From NCBI GenBank assembly GCA_046566185.1, contig JBKHXE010000062.1, positions 1 to 25,805 of the forward strand: DNA of 25,805 bases. Direction: 5' to 3'. This document shows, one piece after another, positions 1 through 10,529 of the stretch. The stretch is from SCSIO-59966 sp046566185 (lineage in GTDB: Bacteria > Actinomycetota > Actinomycetes > Actinomycetales > SCSIO-59966). The notes under the pieces were generated by a model. It was not told the origin of the DNA and made no database searches. It worked only from the letters and a program-made list of their open reading frames with translations. How positions within the stretch are numbered: position 1 is the first letter of the stretch; each line of letters opens with the position of its first letter. The position numbers and the translations under genes were made by a program.

Positions 1-1158
1 GACTTCGCGTTCTGGTGCGCGCTCGCGGAGCACTTCGGCCTGCCGTCGTCGTCCTGGCCGGCGGAGGCGCACGACCACGGCTCGGAGCTGCTCGCGGAGC
101 TGCGGACCGAGCTCGCCGAGCGGACGACGTTCCACAAGTGGCTGCAGTGGGTCGCGGACGCCCAGCTCGCCGCCGCCCAGGAGGCGGCGCACCGGGCCGG
201 GATGGCGGTCGGCGTCGTCCACGACCTCGCGGTCGGCGTGCACCCCGAGGGCGCCGACACGTGGGCGCTCAAGGGAGTGCTCGCCGAGAGCGTCACGGTG
301 GGCGCGCCGCCGGACGCCTTCAACCAGATCGGGCAGGACTGGAGCCAGCCGCCGTGGCGGCCGGACGCCCTCGCCGACCGCGCCTACGGCCCGTACCGCG
401 ACATGCTGCGCACGGTGCTGCGGCACGCGGGCGGCGTCCGCGTCGACCACGTCATCGGCCTGTTCCGCCTCTGGTGGGTGCCCGCCGGCGAGGCGCCCTC
501 GCGCGGCACCTACGTGCGCTACGACCACGAGGCCCTGATCGGCATCCTGGCCCTGGAGGCCCACCGGGCGGGCGTGTTCGTCGGGGGGGAGGACCTCGGC
601 ACCGTCGAGCCGTGGGTGCGCGACTACCTGCGCGAGCGGGGGATGCTCGGCACGTCGATCCTGTGGTTCGAGAAGGACTACGAGGCGGGCACCCCGCTGC
701 GCCCCGAGCAGTGGCGCGAGCTGTGCCTCGGCACGGTGACGACGCACGACCTGCCGCCGACCGCCGGCTACCTCGCGGGCGAGCACATCGAGCTGCGCGA
801 GCGGCTCGGGCTGCTGACCCGCTCCGTCGAGGAGGAGCTGGAGGCCGACACGGCCGAGCGCGCCGCCGTCCTGGCGCAGCTGCGCAGCCTCGGCCTGCTG
901 GCGCAGGACGCGACCGAGCGCGAGACCGTCGAGGCCCTGCACCGGTTCCTCACCTGGACGCCGTGCCGCCTGCTCGGCGTCTCGCTGCCGGACGCCGTCG
1001 GCGACCGGCGCGCGCAGAACCAGCCGGGCACGAGCAACGAGTACCCGAACTGGCGTCTCCCGCTGGCGGACGGCGCGGGTCAGCCCGTCCTGCTGGACGA
1101 CCTGCGCGAGCGCCCCCGCGCCCTCTCGCTCGCCGCGGTGATGAACCGCCGCACCTGA
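1..1158 (+). CDS. malQ: 4-alpha-glucanotransferase (amylomaltase), 3' part
   Basis: This is the C-terminal 385 residues of a GH77 4-alpha-glucanotransferase, which moves alpha-1,4-glucan segments between maltodextrins in cytoplasmic maltose and glycogen metabolism. The 5' end is cut by the window edge; frame 1 is open from base 1. The family signatures appear in order: HDLAVGVHPEGADTW near base 220, SQPPW near 345, RVDH with the presumed nucleophile Asp at bases 445-447, GEDLG with the acid/base Glu at 589-591, TTHDLP near 740 and NQPGTSNEYPNW near 1020. Actinobacterial MalQ proteins are usually around 700 residues, so roughly half of the protein is missing. The gene converges on pepN with only 12 bases between the stop codons and no clear terminator hairpin. 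The assignment is secure; whether an extra N-terminal domain exists cannot be judged. Confidence 0.96.
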   Translation, partial: DFAFWCALAEHFGLPSSSWPAEAHDHGSELLAELRTELAERTTFHKWLQWVADAQLAAAQEAAHRAGMAVGVVHDLAVGVHPEGADTWALKGVLAESVTVGAPPDAFNQIGQDWSQPPWRPDALADRAYGPYRDMLRTVLRHAGGVRVDHVIGLFRLWWVPAGEAPSRGTYVRYDHEALIGILALEAHRAGVFVGGEDLGTVEPWVRDYLRERGMLGTSILWFEKDYEAGTPLRPEQWRELCLGTVTTHDLPPTAGYLAGEHIELRERLGLLTRSVEEELEADTAERAAVLAQLRSLGLLAQDATERETVEALHRFLTWTPCRLLGVSLPDAVGDRRAQNQPGTSNEYPNWRLPLADGAGQPVLLDDLRERPRALSLAAVMNRRT

Positions 1159-1170
1159 GCCGCCGGCGCG

Positions 1171-3732
<2,562 letters not shown>

Positions 3733-3871
3733 GGCGGACCTTTCTGCTGTCTCAGATGCTGGTCTGGCCGGGAATCCTCGCACGTCCGCTCGTGCTGACG
3801 TGGGACGGCGCGGGGCGGACATCCGCTCCGTAACGTACCTACACGACGATGCGCCCACGAGGAGATCCGGG
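3733..3871. promoter_or_regulatory. Divergent intergenic region pepN / thioredoxin-fold gene
   Basis: This 139-base spacer must carry both promoters. On the + strand a TANNNT -10 candidate (TAACGT) lies at 3831-3836, about 35 bases before the ATG at 3872, and an AGGAG ribosome site follows. No convincing -35 box accompanies it. I see no clear -10 on the - strand toward pepN. Confidence 0.35.
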
Positions 3872-4492
3872 ATGACCCAGAGCACCGCGAGCCGTTCCGC
3901 CGTCGAGTTCTGGTTCGACCCGGTGTGCCCGTGGGCGTGGATGACCTCCCGGTGGGTCACCGAGGTCGAGCGCGTGCGCGACGTCGACGTGACGTGGAAC
4001 GTCATGAGCCTGTCGGTGCTCAACGCCGGGCGCGACCTGCCGGAGGACTACGCCGCCCTGATGGAGCAGGCGTGGGGACCGGTGCGGGTCGTCACCGCCG
4101 CCAAGGAGATGCACGGCCAGGAGGTCGTCAAGCCGCTGTACGACGCGCTCGGCACCCGCATCCACCCGGGCGGCGACAAGGACTACGCCGGCGTGATCGG
4201 CAAGGCGCTCGCCGACGTCGGCCTGCCCGCGGACCTGGCGCGGTTCGCGACGTCGGAGGAGTACGACCACGCGCTGCGCGCCAGCCACGAGCGCGGCATC
4301 TCCCTGGTCGGCCAGGACGTCGGGACGCCGGTCATCGCGGTGGACGGCGTGGCGTTCTTCGGCCCGGTCGTCACCCCGGCGCCCAAGGGCGAGGCGGCCG
4401 CCAGGCTGTGGGACGGCGTTCTGGCCGTGGCATCGACGCCGGGCTTCTACGAGCTCAAGCGCACGCGCGACCAGGGGCCGGTCTTCGACTGA
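3872..4492 (+). CDS. DsbA-fold oxidoreductase, Rv2466c (mycothiol nitroreductase) family, CPWA active site
   Basis: This 206-residue thioredoxin-fold protein begins with a beta strand leading into C19-P-W-A22-W, followed by a helical insertion and a cis-proline loop (GTPV, then IAVDG). The layout and position of the motif match the mycobacterial mycothiol-dependent nitroreductase Rv2466c, whose motif I recall as C19-P-W-C22. Here the second cysteine is alanine, so this is a monothiol version that could not form the intramotif disulfide. There is no signal peptide, so it is cytoplasmic. The ATG at 3872 is chosen because an AGGAGA ribosome site (3860-3865) sits 6 bases upstream. rpiB follows after 43 bases. 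Family membership is well supported by length and motif; redox partner and substrate are inferred only. A glutathione S-transferase kappa-like role is an alternative. Confidence 0.85.
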   Translation: MTQSTASRSAVEFWFDPVCPWAWMTSRWVTEVERVRDVDVTWNVMSLSVLNAGRDLPEDYAALMEQAWGPVRVVTAAKEMHGQEVVKPLYDALGTRIHPGGDKDYAGVIGKALADVGLPADLARFATSEEYDHALRASHERGISLVGQDVGTPVIAVDGVAFFGPVVTPAPKGEAAARLWDGVLAVASTPGFYELKRTRDQGPVFD

Positions 4493-4493
4493 C

Positions 4494-4508
4494 CCGGTCC
4501 GCGACCGG
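4494..4508 (+). terminator. Weak hairpin after the thioredoxin-fold gene
   Basis: A perfect 6-bp inverted repeat (CCGGTC / GACCGG) with a 3-base loop starts two bases after the stop codon. There is no T-tract. It may be a weak terminator or a chance GC-rich hairpin. Confidence 0.25.
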
Positions 4509-4535
4509 CCGGGGGCGCTCCGACAGACTGCGCCC

Positions 4536-5009
4536 ATGCGCGTTCACCTCGGCGGGGACCACGCCGCCTACGAGCTCAAGGTCCACCTGCAGCAGCACCT
4601 GGCGGCCTCCGGCCACGAGGTCGTCGACCACGGCCCGGTCGTCTACGACGCCGCCGACGACTACCCGGTCTTCTGCCTGCGCGCCGCCGCCGCGGTGGCG
4701 GCCGACCCCGGCAGCCTCGGCGTGGTGCTCGGCGGCTCGGGCAACGGCGAGCAGATCGCGGCCAACAAGGTGACCGGGGTGCGCGCGGCCCTGGCGTGGA
4801 GCGTGGAGACGGCACGCCTGTCGCGCCAGCACAACGACGCCAACGTCGTGTCGGTCGGGGCCCGCATGCACGAGCAGGCCGAGGCGACGGCGATCGTCGA
4901 GGCGTTCCTCGCCGAGCCGTTCAGCGGCGACGAGCGGCACCGCCGGCGGATCGCGATGCTCAGCGACTACGAGGAGCGGGGCGAGCTGCCGCCGCTGCCA
5001 CGGGACTGA
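4536..5009 (+). CDS. rpiB: Ribose-5-phosphate isomerase B
   Basis: This 157-residue RpiB/LacA-family sugar isomerase interconverts ribose 5-phosphate and ribulose 5-phosphate in the non-oxidative pentose phosphate pathway. The N-terminus HLGGDHAAYELK supplies the phosphate and sugar site. The loop GGSGNGEQIAANK (residues 67-77) is the mycobacterial/actinobacterial variant, in which a Glu (here E72, equivalent to Glu75 of the M. tuberculosis enzyme) takes the place of the catalytic Cys of E. coli RpiB. The segment RQHNDANVVSVGARM is also diagnostic, and the tail EERGELPPLP is the usual actinobacterial C-terminus. No strong ribosome site precedes the ATG. The stop codon overlaps the next start as TGATG, so the DNA glycosylase is probably translated by coupling. 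The functional link between the two products is not obvious. Confidence 0.96.
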   Translation: MRVHLGGDHAAYELKVHLQQHLAASGHEVVDHGPVVYDAADDYPVFCLRAAAAVAADPGSLGVVLGGSGNGEQIAANKVTGVRAALAWSVETARLSRQHNDANVVSVGARMHEQAEATAIVEAFLAEPFSGDERHRRRIAMLSDYEERGELPPLPRD

Positions 5010-5806
5010 TGCCGGAAGGGCACACGATCCACCGCCTCGCTCGGCGGTTCAGCCGGGAGATGGCCGGCTCGGCCGTCACGGCGCTGAGCCCGCAGGGCCG
5101 CTTCACCGCCGGAGCGGCACTCGTGGACGGCACGACCCTCGAGCGCGCCGAGGCGCACGGCAAGCACCTGTGGCTGGGCTTCACCGGCGAGCGGTGGGTG
5201 CATGTGCACCTGGGCCTGTACGGCACGTGGACGTTCGGCACCGGCGAGCCCGAGCCGCCCCGCGGCGCCGTCCGGCTGCGGCTCGTGACGGACGCCGCGT
5301 GGGCCGACCTGCGTGGCGCGACCGCCTGCGAGGTGCACAGCCCGCAGGAGAAGGACGCCGTCCACGCCCGGCTCGGTCCGGACCCGTTGCGTCGCGACGC
5401 CGACCCCGAGGCGTTCGCGCGGCGCCTGCGGTCCTCCCGGGCGCCGGTCGCCGGCCTGCTCATGCAGCAGGAGGTGATTGCCGGAGTCGGCAACGTCTAC
5501 CGCGCCGAGGCGCTCTTCCGGGGCCGGCTGGACCCCTACGTCCCCGGGCGGTCGCTCCCCACCGACGCCGCGGCCGAGCTGTGGACCGACCTGTCGGCGC
5601 TGCTGCGCGACGGCGTGCGTCGCGGCCGCATCGTCACGACGCTGCCCGCCGACCGGTCGCGTCGCAGCGGCGCCGTTGGCCGGGACGACGCCCACTACGT
5701 CTACCGCCGCACCGGCCTGCCGTGCCGCCTCTGCGGGACGCCGGTGCTGACCGCGCCCCTGGCCGCCCGGAACCTCTACTGGTGCCCCACCTGCCAGGCG
5801 GCGTGA
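5009..5806 (+). CDS. Fpg/Nei family DNA glycosylase (Nei2-like endonuclease VIII)
   Basis: This 265-residue base-excision repair enzyme removes oxidised bases and cuts the DNA backbone by beta,delta-elimination. Mature Pro2 would be the Schiff-base nucleophile and Glu3 the partner (start MPEGHTIH). Lys52 (HGKHLWL) is the conserved beta-hairpin lysine. A helix-two-turn-helix lies around residues 148-175 (QEVIAGVGNVYRAE). The C-terminal zinc finger uses C239, C242, C259 and C262, with the conserved Arg254. The EGHTIH start favours the actinobacterial Nei2/endonuclease VIII branch over MutM. The start codon overlaps the rpiB stop by one base. The gene ends 11 bases before the convergent Eis-like gene. 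All catalytic elements are present, so it should be active. Confidence 0.93.
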   Translation: MPEGHTIHRLARRFSREMAGSAVTALSPQGRFTAGAALVDGTTLERAEAHGKHLWLGFTGERWVHVHLGLYGTWTFGTGEPEPPRGAVRLRLVTDAAWADLRGATACEVHSPQEKDAVHARLGPDPLRRDADPEAFARRLRSSRAPVAGLLMQQEVIAGVGNVYRAEALFRGRLDPYVPGRSLPTDAAAELWTDLSALLRDGVRRGRIVTTLPADRSRRSGAVGRDDAHYVYRRTGLPCRLCGTPVLTAPLAARNLYWCPTCQAA

Positions 5807-5817
5807 GAAGCCTTCTG

Positions 5818-7050
5818 TCAGAACACCCAGCCGCACCAGGGCGCGACCGGCCAGGCGAACGCGGCCGACGCGGCCGCCAGCGCCCCCGGGGTGACCTCCT
5901 CGACGCGGCCGGCACCGGCCAGCGCCGCGAGCGTCTGGCCGCCGAGCAGCGCCGACCCGAGCGCGCGGACGTCGACCACGAGGTCCGCGTCGGCGCTCGT
6001 CGCCTGGCACGACGCGCCGCCCGGGCCGCCCGACAAGCGCCACCGCCCGGTGTTCCAGGGGCACAGCGGGTCGTCGACCGCCAGCACGACGTCCACGTCA
6101 CGGCCGTAGCGGCGGGCCGCCAGGGCCGCGGGCAGGTCGACCACCCGGAGCCAGATGCCGTCCCACAGGCGGGGCAGAGCCGCCCGCGGGTCGGTGAGCA
6201 GGTGCAGCAGCGGGTCGTCGGCCGGCAGCGAGCCGGTGCGGACGACGGCCATCAGGTCCAGGTCGGTGAGCCGCCCCCACAGGGCCCGGGCGGCGGCCGC
6301 GTCCACGGCCCGCGTCTCCCGCACCAGCACCTCGCCGCGCGGCCCGGCGTCCTCCCACTTCTCCTTGCGGCGGAACAGGGCGTAGCCGCGCGGCTCGCCG
6401 TCCGGGGTGGAGACGAGCAGCAGCCGCAGCGACTCCGCGCCGTCCCGCCACGGCTTGGGGTCCTCCAGCGACCGCCGCGCGAGCCCCCCGCGGCGCGACA
6501 TCATGCCCGGGCGGCCGTAGCGGACCGCGTCGAAGACGCGCTGGACGACGTCCAGGTCACGCTCGGGGTCGACGCGCCGCAGGATCACCCGGAGGTCCTG
6601 CCAGCCGGTGACGTCGTGGAGCGCGACGCCGCGCTGCAACGTCATGCGCAGCTCGAAGGACGCCTGCCCGTACCCGAAGCGACCGTAGATCGCGGGCTCC
6701 GCGGCCCACAGGGCGGAGACCGGTTCGTCGCCTCGCTCGCGGACCCCGTCCAGGTGGTGGCGCATCATCGCGGTCAGCACGCCGCGCCGGCGGTACTGGG
6801 GGTGCACGCCCACCCACGTCAGGCCTGCGGCCGGGACCTCCCCGCCAGGCACCGGGAGGTGCAGCGAGTACACCGAGTGGACGCCTGCCAGCTCGCCGCC
6901 CAGCTCGGCCCCCGCCGTCCGGTCCCACTCGAAGCCGAGCAGCATGGTGTCGGCGACGTCGCTCGTGTCGGCCGCGAACGCCCACTGGTCGACGTCCAGC
7001 AGGTCGTCCTTGCGGTCCTCGCCCAGGGGCACGACGGTCGGCATCGCCAT
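5818..7050 (-). CDS. Eis-like GNAT-family N-acetyltransferase
   Basis: This 410-residue protein has the three-part Eis layout: an N-terminal GNAT domain, a second GNAT-like domain and a C-terminal sterol-carrier-like domain. The acetyl-CoA loop HPQYRRRGVLTAMM is at residues 83-96 and IYGRFGYG at 121-128, the region holding the catalytic Tyr of mycobacterial Eis. The protein ends in phenylalanine; in Eis the C-terminal Phe carboxylate serves in catalysis, so the intact end supports an active enzyme. Mycobacterial Eis acetylates many amines, including aminoglycosides and protein lysines, but substrates here are unknown. I prefer the ATG at 7050, preceded by GGTGGA four bases upstream; a GTG at 7059 and an ATG at 7044 are alternatives. 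The gene is divergent from the SpoIIE-type phosphatase. Confidence 0.88.
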   Translation of the reverse strand: MAMPTVVPLGEDRKDDLLDVDQWAFAADTSDVADTMLLGFEWDRTAGAELGGELAGVHSVYSLHLPVPGGEVPAAGLTWVGVHPQYRRRGVLTAMMRHHLDGVRERGDEPVSALWAAEPAIYGRFGYGQASFELRMTLQRGVALHDVTGWQDLRVILRRVDPERDLDVVQRVFDAVRYGRPGMMSRRGGLARRSLEDPKPWRDGAESLRLLLVSTPDGEPRGYALFRRKEKWEDAGPRGEVLVRETRAVDAAAARALWGRLTDLDLMAVVRTGSLPADDPLLHLLTDPRAALPRLWDGIWLRVVDLPAALAARRYGRDVDVVLAVDDPLCPWNTGRWRLSGGPGGASCQATSADADLVVDVRALGSALLGGQTLAALAGAGRVEEVTPGALAAASAAFAWPVAPWCGWVF

Positions 7051-7150
7051 GGCGTCCACCGGCGCATCGTGTCAGCGCCGACCGCGCCGGTCATGTGCTT
7101 TTCCTGCTCCGATCGAGTGCGTCCGCCCTCGCGGACCGAGCACCGGCAGG

Positions 7151-7156
7151 TATGGT
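7151..7156 (+). promoter_or_regulatory. Candidate -10 box for a leaderless SpoIIE-type phosphatase transcript
   Basis: TATGGT fits the actinobacterial TANNNT -10 consensus and ends six bases before the GTG at 7163. That spacing would place the transcription start on or beside the start codon. No convincing -35 box is visible. A poorly spaced CAGGT just upstream is the only ribosome-site-like sequence. Confidence 0.4.
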
Positions 7157-7162
7157 CCGCGC

Positions 7163-8284
7163 GTGGTCCTGGTGGCGAGCAGCCGCAGGTTGCCGCGGGG
7201 GCGCCCGCGCCGCCGCGCCGGCCGGCGACTCTGGCTGTGGGTGCGTCGCCACGTGCTGCCCACCCAGGCGTTCCTCCTGCTGCTGCTCACCGCCTTGACC
7301 GTGCTGGTCGCCTTCGCGTCGACGATGGTCCCGCGCTGGGTGCCGGTCACCTCGATGGTCGTCGTCATGCTCCTGGGCGCCTTCTTCCTCCGGGTGCGCG
7401 CGATGATCCTGCTGTACCTGGTCATCGCCTCCGGCGTCCTCTACTCGACGGTCCAGCGGCCCGAGCCGGGGGTGACGCCGGGTGGCCTCGCCGTCGTCGC
7501 GGTCACGGCCGTCATGGTCCTGCTGTTCGCCCGCAGCCGGGAACGGCTCGGCGTCCAGGGGACGCTGGGGGAGTCGATGCTCGTCGACCTGCGCGACCGC
7601 CTGCGCGCGCAGGGCCAGATCCCGCAGCTGCCGCCCGGCTGGCACGTCGAGCGCGTGCTCAAGTCGGCGTACGGGGACTCGTTCTCCGGGGACTTCCTCG
7701 TGGCCAGCGGCTCGACCGCCGGGGGATCCCTCGAGCTCGCCCTCGTCGACGTCTCCGGCAAGGGGCAGCCCGCGGGGACGCGGGCGCTGCTGCTCTCCGG
7801 CGCGTTCGGCGGCTTGCTCGGCGCCATGAGCAGGGAGGAGTTCCTGCCCGCCGCCAACGCCTACCTCCTGCGACAGCAGTGGGACGAGGGGTTCGCCACC
7901 GCCGTGCACCTGGCCCTCGACCTGGCGACCGGCAGCTTCCGCCTCGCGAGCGCGGGACACCCGCCGGCCGCCCACTTCCACGCCGGCTCCGGCCGCTGGG
8001 AGCTGCTGGAGGGTGAGTCCGGGCCGGCGCTCGGGGTCGTCGACGCCGCGGACTACCCGGCCCGGACCGGCCGGCTGCAGCGCGGTGACGCCCTGCTGCT
8101 CTACACCGACGGCCTCGTCGAGACGCCGGGCCGGGACCTCGGGCTGGGCATCGACCGGCTGATGGGGCAGGCGGAGCGACTGGTCCGGCGCGGCGGCTTC
8201 CGGGGCGGTGCGCAGTGGATCCTCGACAGCACCGGAGCCGGCGAGAACGACGACCGCGCGCTCGTGCTGCTCTGGCGCGAGTGA
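7163..8284 (+). CDS. Membrane-anchored PP2C-type (SpoIIE) serine/threonine phosphatase
   Basis: This 373-residue protein has a basic cytoplasmic N-terminus, then about four membrane segments (roughly residues 35-53, 61-78, 80-97 and 108-123), then a SpoIIE/RsbU-type PP2C domain from about residue 160 to the end. The metal-binding aspartates are conserved: D177 (SGDF), D196 (VDVSGKG), D316 (YTDG) and D363/D364 (NDDRA). Such phosphatases usually dephosphorylate anti-sigma-factor antagonists in partner-switching stress pathways, but no STAS-domain antagonist, RsbW-like kinase or sigma factor lies nearby. The GTG at 7163 is chosen because it begins the basic N-terminus and a TATGGT -10 sits just upstream. 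The gene converges on the GGDEF-EAL gene with only three bases between them. The signal sensed by the membrane part is unknown. Confidence 0.87.
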   Translation: MVLVASSRRLPRGRPRRRAGRRLWLWVRRHVLPTQAFLLLLLTALTVLVAFASTMVPRWVPVTSMVVVMLLGAFFLRVRAMILLYLVIASGVLYSTVQRPEPGVTPGGLAVVAVTAVMVLLFARSRERLGVQGTLGESMLVDLRDRLRAQGQIPQLPPGWHVERVLKSAYGDSFSGDFLVASGSTAGGSLELALVDVSGKGQPAGTRALLLSGAFGGLLGAMSREEFLPAANAYLLRQQWDEGFATAVHLALDLATGSFRLASAGHPPAAHFHAGSGRWELLEGESGPALGVVDAADYPARTGRLQRGDALLLYTDGLVETPGRDLGLGIDRLMGQAERLVRRGGFRGGAQWILDSTGAGENDDRALVLLWRE

Positions 8285-8287
8285 CGA

Positions 8288-9709
8288 TCAGCGGCTGCCG
8301 GCGTGCTCCGGCGGCTCGGCGCGCACCCGTCCCGCGTTCCAGCGCACCACCTGGGAGCCCGGCATCGGGCGCGAGAACCAGTACCCCTGGAGGTTGTCGC
8401 AGCCCAGCTCGGTGAGCAGTGACGCCACCGCCGGGTCCTCGACCCCCTCCGCGACGACGTCCAGACCGAGCCGGTGACCGAGCTCGATGATCGAGGCGAC
8501 GATCGCCTCGTCGACCCGCCCCCGGGTCAGGTCGGTGATGAACTGCCGGTCGATCTTGAGCTGCTGCACGTGCAGACCGCGCAGCTGCCCGAGGCCGGTG
8601 AAACCGGCGCCGAAGTCGTCCACCGAGACCTGCACGCCCCGCGCGTCCAGTGCGGCCGCCACGGCCCGCGCCTCCTCCGGGTTCTGCGCGATGGCGGTCT
8701 CGGTCACCTCCAGCACGAGCAGCTCCGGAGGCCAGCGGTTGAGGGCGAGCGCCTCCTCGACGATGCCGAGCAGACCGGGCTCGAGCATCGTCGCGCTGAC
8801 GTTGACGCTCATCACGGTGAGCAGCCCCTCGGCGCGCCACCGCGACGCCTCGCGCAGGGCGGTGAGCAGCACCCAGCGGGTGAGGGGCCGCACCAGGCTG
8901 GTGCGCTCGGCCAGCGGGACGAATTCCGACGGCAGGAGGACGCCTCTCGTCGGGTGCTGCCACCGCAGCAGGGCCTCGCACGCGGACAGGTCGCCGGTGC
9001 TCGCCGCGACCAGCGGCTGGTACACGAGCGTCAGCTCGCCGGACTCCATCGCCCCGCGCAGCCGAGCGAGGGTGGCGAGGCCGTCCGTCGAGTCGGGCGA
9101 CAGGTCCGGGGTGAAGCAGCACACGCCCGAGCGTGACCGCTTCGCCTCGTACATGGCGCTGTCCGCGTGGCGCAGCAGGTCGGACAGGTCCCGCCCGGCC
9201 TGCGGGGCCAGGGCGATGCCGATGCTCGCCCGCACGTCGAGGTCGACTCCTCCGGCGACGAACCCTCCCGCGCCGAGACCGGCGAGCAGGCGCTTGGCCA
9301 GCACGGTCGCCTGGGCCGCGCTCGCGGTGCCCGGGACGAGCACAGCGAACTCGTCGCCGCCGAGCCGGACGACGCGGGCGTGGTCCGCGGTGACGTCGGC
9401 GAGGCGGGCCGCGACCTGCGCCAGGACCGCGTCACCGGCGACGTGCCCGAGGGTGTCGTTGACGTCCTTGAACCCGTCGAGGTCCAGCACCATCAGCGCC
9501 GGGCCGCGGTCGTCGTCCGGGTCGAGCCCGTTCAGCTCCCGCTCGGCCTCCTGCGCCAGGACGAGCCTGTTGCCCAGACCGGTCAGCGGGTCGACCCGTG
9601 CCCGCCGCGCGTGCTCGCGCTGGTGGCGGATGACGAGGAACCCGAGCACCGCCAGCAGCACGGCGACCGGCAGCACCATGAGCACGGTCGTGCGCACCCC
9701 TGCGTCCAC
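8288..9709 (-). CDS. GGDEF-EAL cyclic-di-GMP turnover protein with one membrane segment
   Basis: This 473-residue protein has one N-terminal membrane helix (about residues 8-27), a GGDEF domain (about 38-200) and an EAL domain (about 215-460). The cyclase motif GGDEF (117-121) is intact, and DLDGFKDVND supplies the metal Asp. No RxxD inhibitory site precedes GGDEF at the usual spacing. The phosphodiesterase residues also look complete: E245 (EALLRW), N303, E334, D364-D365 (DDFG), K385 (KIDRQF), E421 and Q441. Both making and breaking c-di-GMP are therefore possible; the direction cannot be told from sequence. There is no extra sensor domain. The GTG start has GGAGG four bases upstream. The M50-type protease gene lies 55 bases upstream on the same strand, so co-transcription is possible. 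Confidence 0.93.
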   Translation of the reverse strand: MDAGVRTTVLMVLPVAVLLAVLGFLVIRHQREHARRARVDPLTGLGNRLVLAQEAERELNGLDPDDDRGPALMVLDLDGFKDVNDTLGHVAGDAVLAQVAARLADVTADHARVVRLGGDEFAVLVPGTASAAQATVLAKRLLAGLGAGGFVAGGVDLDVRASIGIALAPQAGRDLSDLLRHADSAMYEAKRSRSGVCCFTPDLSPDSTDGLATLARLRGAMESGELTLVYQPLVAASTGDLSACEALLRWQHPTRGVLLPSEFVPLAERTSLVRPLTRWVLLTALREASRWRAEGLLTVMSVNVSATMLEPGLLGIVEEALALNRWPPELLVLEVTETAIAQNPEEARAVAAALDARGVQVSVDDFGAGFTGLGQLRGLHVQQLKIDRQFITDLTRGRVDEAIVASIIELGHRLGLDVVAEGVEDPAVASLLTELGCDNLQGYWFSRPMPGSQVVRWNAGRVRAEPPEHAGSR

Positions 9710-9764
9710 TGGACCTCCGTCTCCTCAGCCATCCATCGGGCCCCCCTGGCGGCACCTTGAGGGG

Positions 9765-10454
9765 TCAGCGGGGCCAGAGCCACGAACCACCCAGCACGAG
9801 ACAGCCGAGGGTGACGAGGCCGAGGACGGCGACCCACACCGAACCCGGCACGCCGGTCAGGTGTGCCAGCTGGTCGGCGTCCGAGGTGCGACCGGGCCGG
9901 CGCCGCCGCGCAGCCTGCAGCTCGACCACCGGACGCGGCGCGGCCAGCAGGAGGAACCACGCCAGCACGTACGCCGCGCCGACCTGGACGTCGCCGGGCG
10001 CCCACCGCGTGAGCGCGACGAGGACGCTGCCGCTGACCAGCACCGACCACAGGCCGAAGAGGTTGCGGATCTGCAGGAGCAGCAGCGCCAGGAGCAGCAG
10101 CGACCCCCACAGCACGGCGAGCGGCCGCCCGGTGGCCAGCGTTGCGGCGGCGCCGAGGCCCGCCACCGCCGGCCCCGGGTAGCCGGCGCCCAGGGTGAGG
10201 ACCATCCCGACTCCCCGGGGGCGACCCCGGGAGACGGTCAGGCCGGACGTGTCCGAGTGCAGCCGGATGCCCACCAGCCGCCGCCCGGTCAGCAGCGCCG
10301 CGATGCCGTGCGCGCCCTCGTGGACGATCGTCACGACGTGTCGCGCCACCGGCCAGGCCCCGGGCAGGAGCACGAGAGCGGCGGCGAGCGCCGCGGTGGC
10401 GGCGACGAGTCCGGGGCCGGGCGGCGGCTGCGTGGTCAGGACGTCGTCGAGCAC
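9765..10454 (-). CDS. M50-type (site-2-protease-like) integral membrane metalloprotease
   Basis: This 229-residue, very hydrophobic protein carries HEGAH (H45, E46, H49), the zinc motif of M50 proteases, at the end of its first membrane segment. A glycine/proline-rich helix (AGYPGPAVAGLG) and several further membrane segments follow. It fits the small M50B-like family (PF13398) better than RseP/RasP: there is no PDZ domain and no clear NPxxD-type third ligand. The family is widespread in Actinobacteria, with physiological substrates mostly unknown. The GTG at 10454 is chosen because AGGA lies 7 bases upstream and the conserved part begins soon after. Longer starts in the same frame would run into the tRNA-Gly gene and are rejected. 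Probably transcribed with the GGDEF-EAL gene downstream. Confidence 0.83.
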   Translation of the reverse strand: MLDDVLTTQPPPGPGLVAATAALAAALVLLPGAWPVARHVVTIVHEGAHGIAALLTGRRLVGIRLHSDTSGLTVSRGRPRGVGMVLTLGAGYPGPAVAGLGAAATLATGRPLAVLWGSLLLLALLLLQIRNLFGLWSVLVSGSVLVALTRWAPGDVQVGAAYVLAWFLLLAAPRPVVELQAARRRRPGRTSDADQLAHLTGVPGSVWVAVLGLVTLGCLVLGGSWLWPR

Positions 10455-10529
10455 GGCGTCATCCTGTCGCGCCCGGTGCCGTGCACGCGTCGGTGCAGCC
10501 GTGGGGGGAGACGCGGCGGGTGGAACGAG

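Noticed and set aside
5170..8016. Long open frame on the + strand crossing the glycosylase, the Eis-like gene and the phosphatase
   Set aside because: It spans three well-supported genes in the wrong frame or strand and encodes only biased, Arg/Pro-rich sequence.
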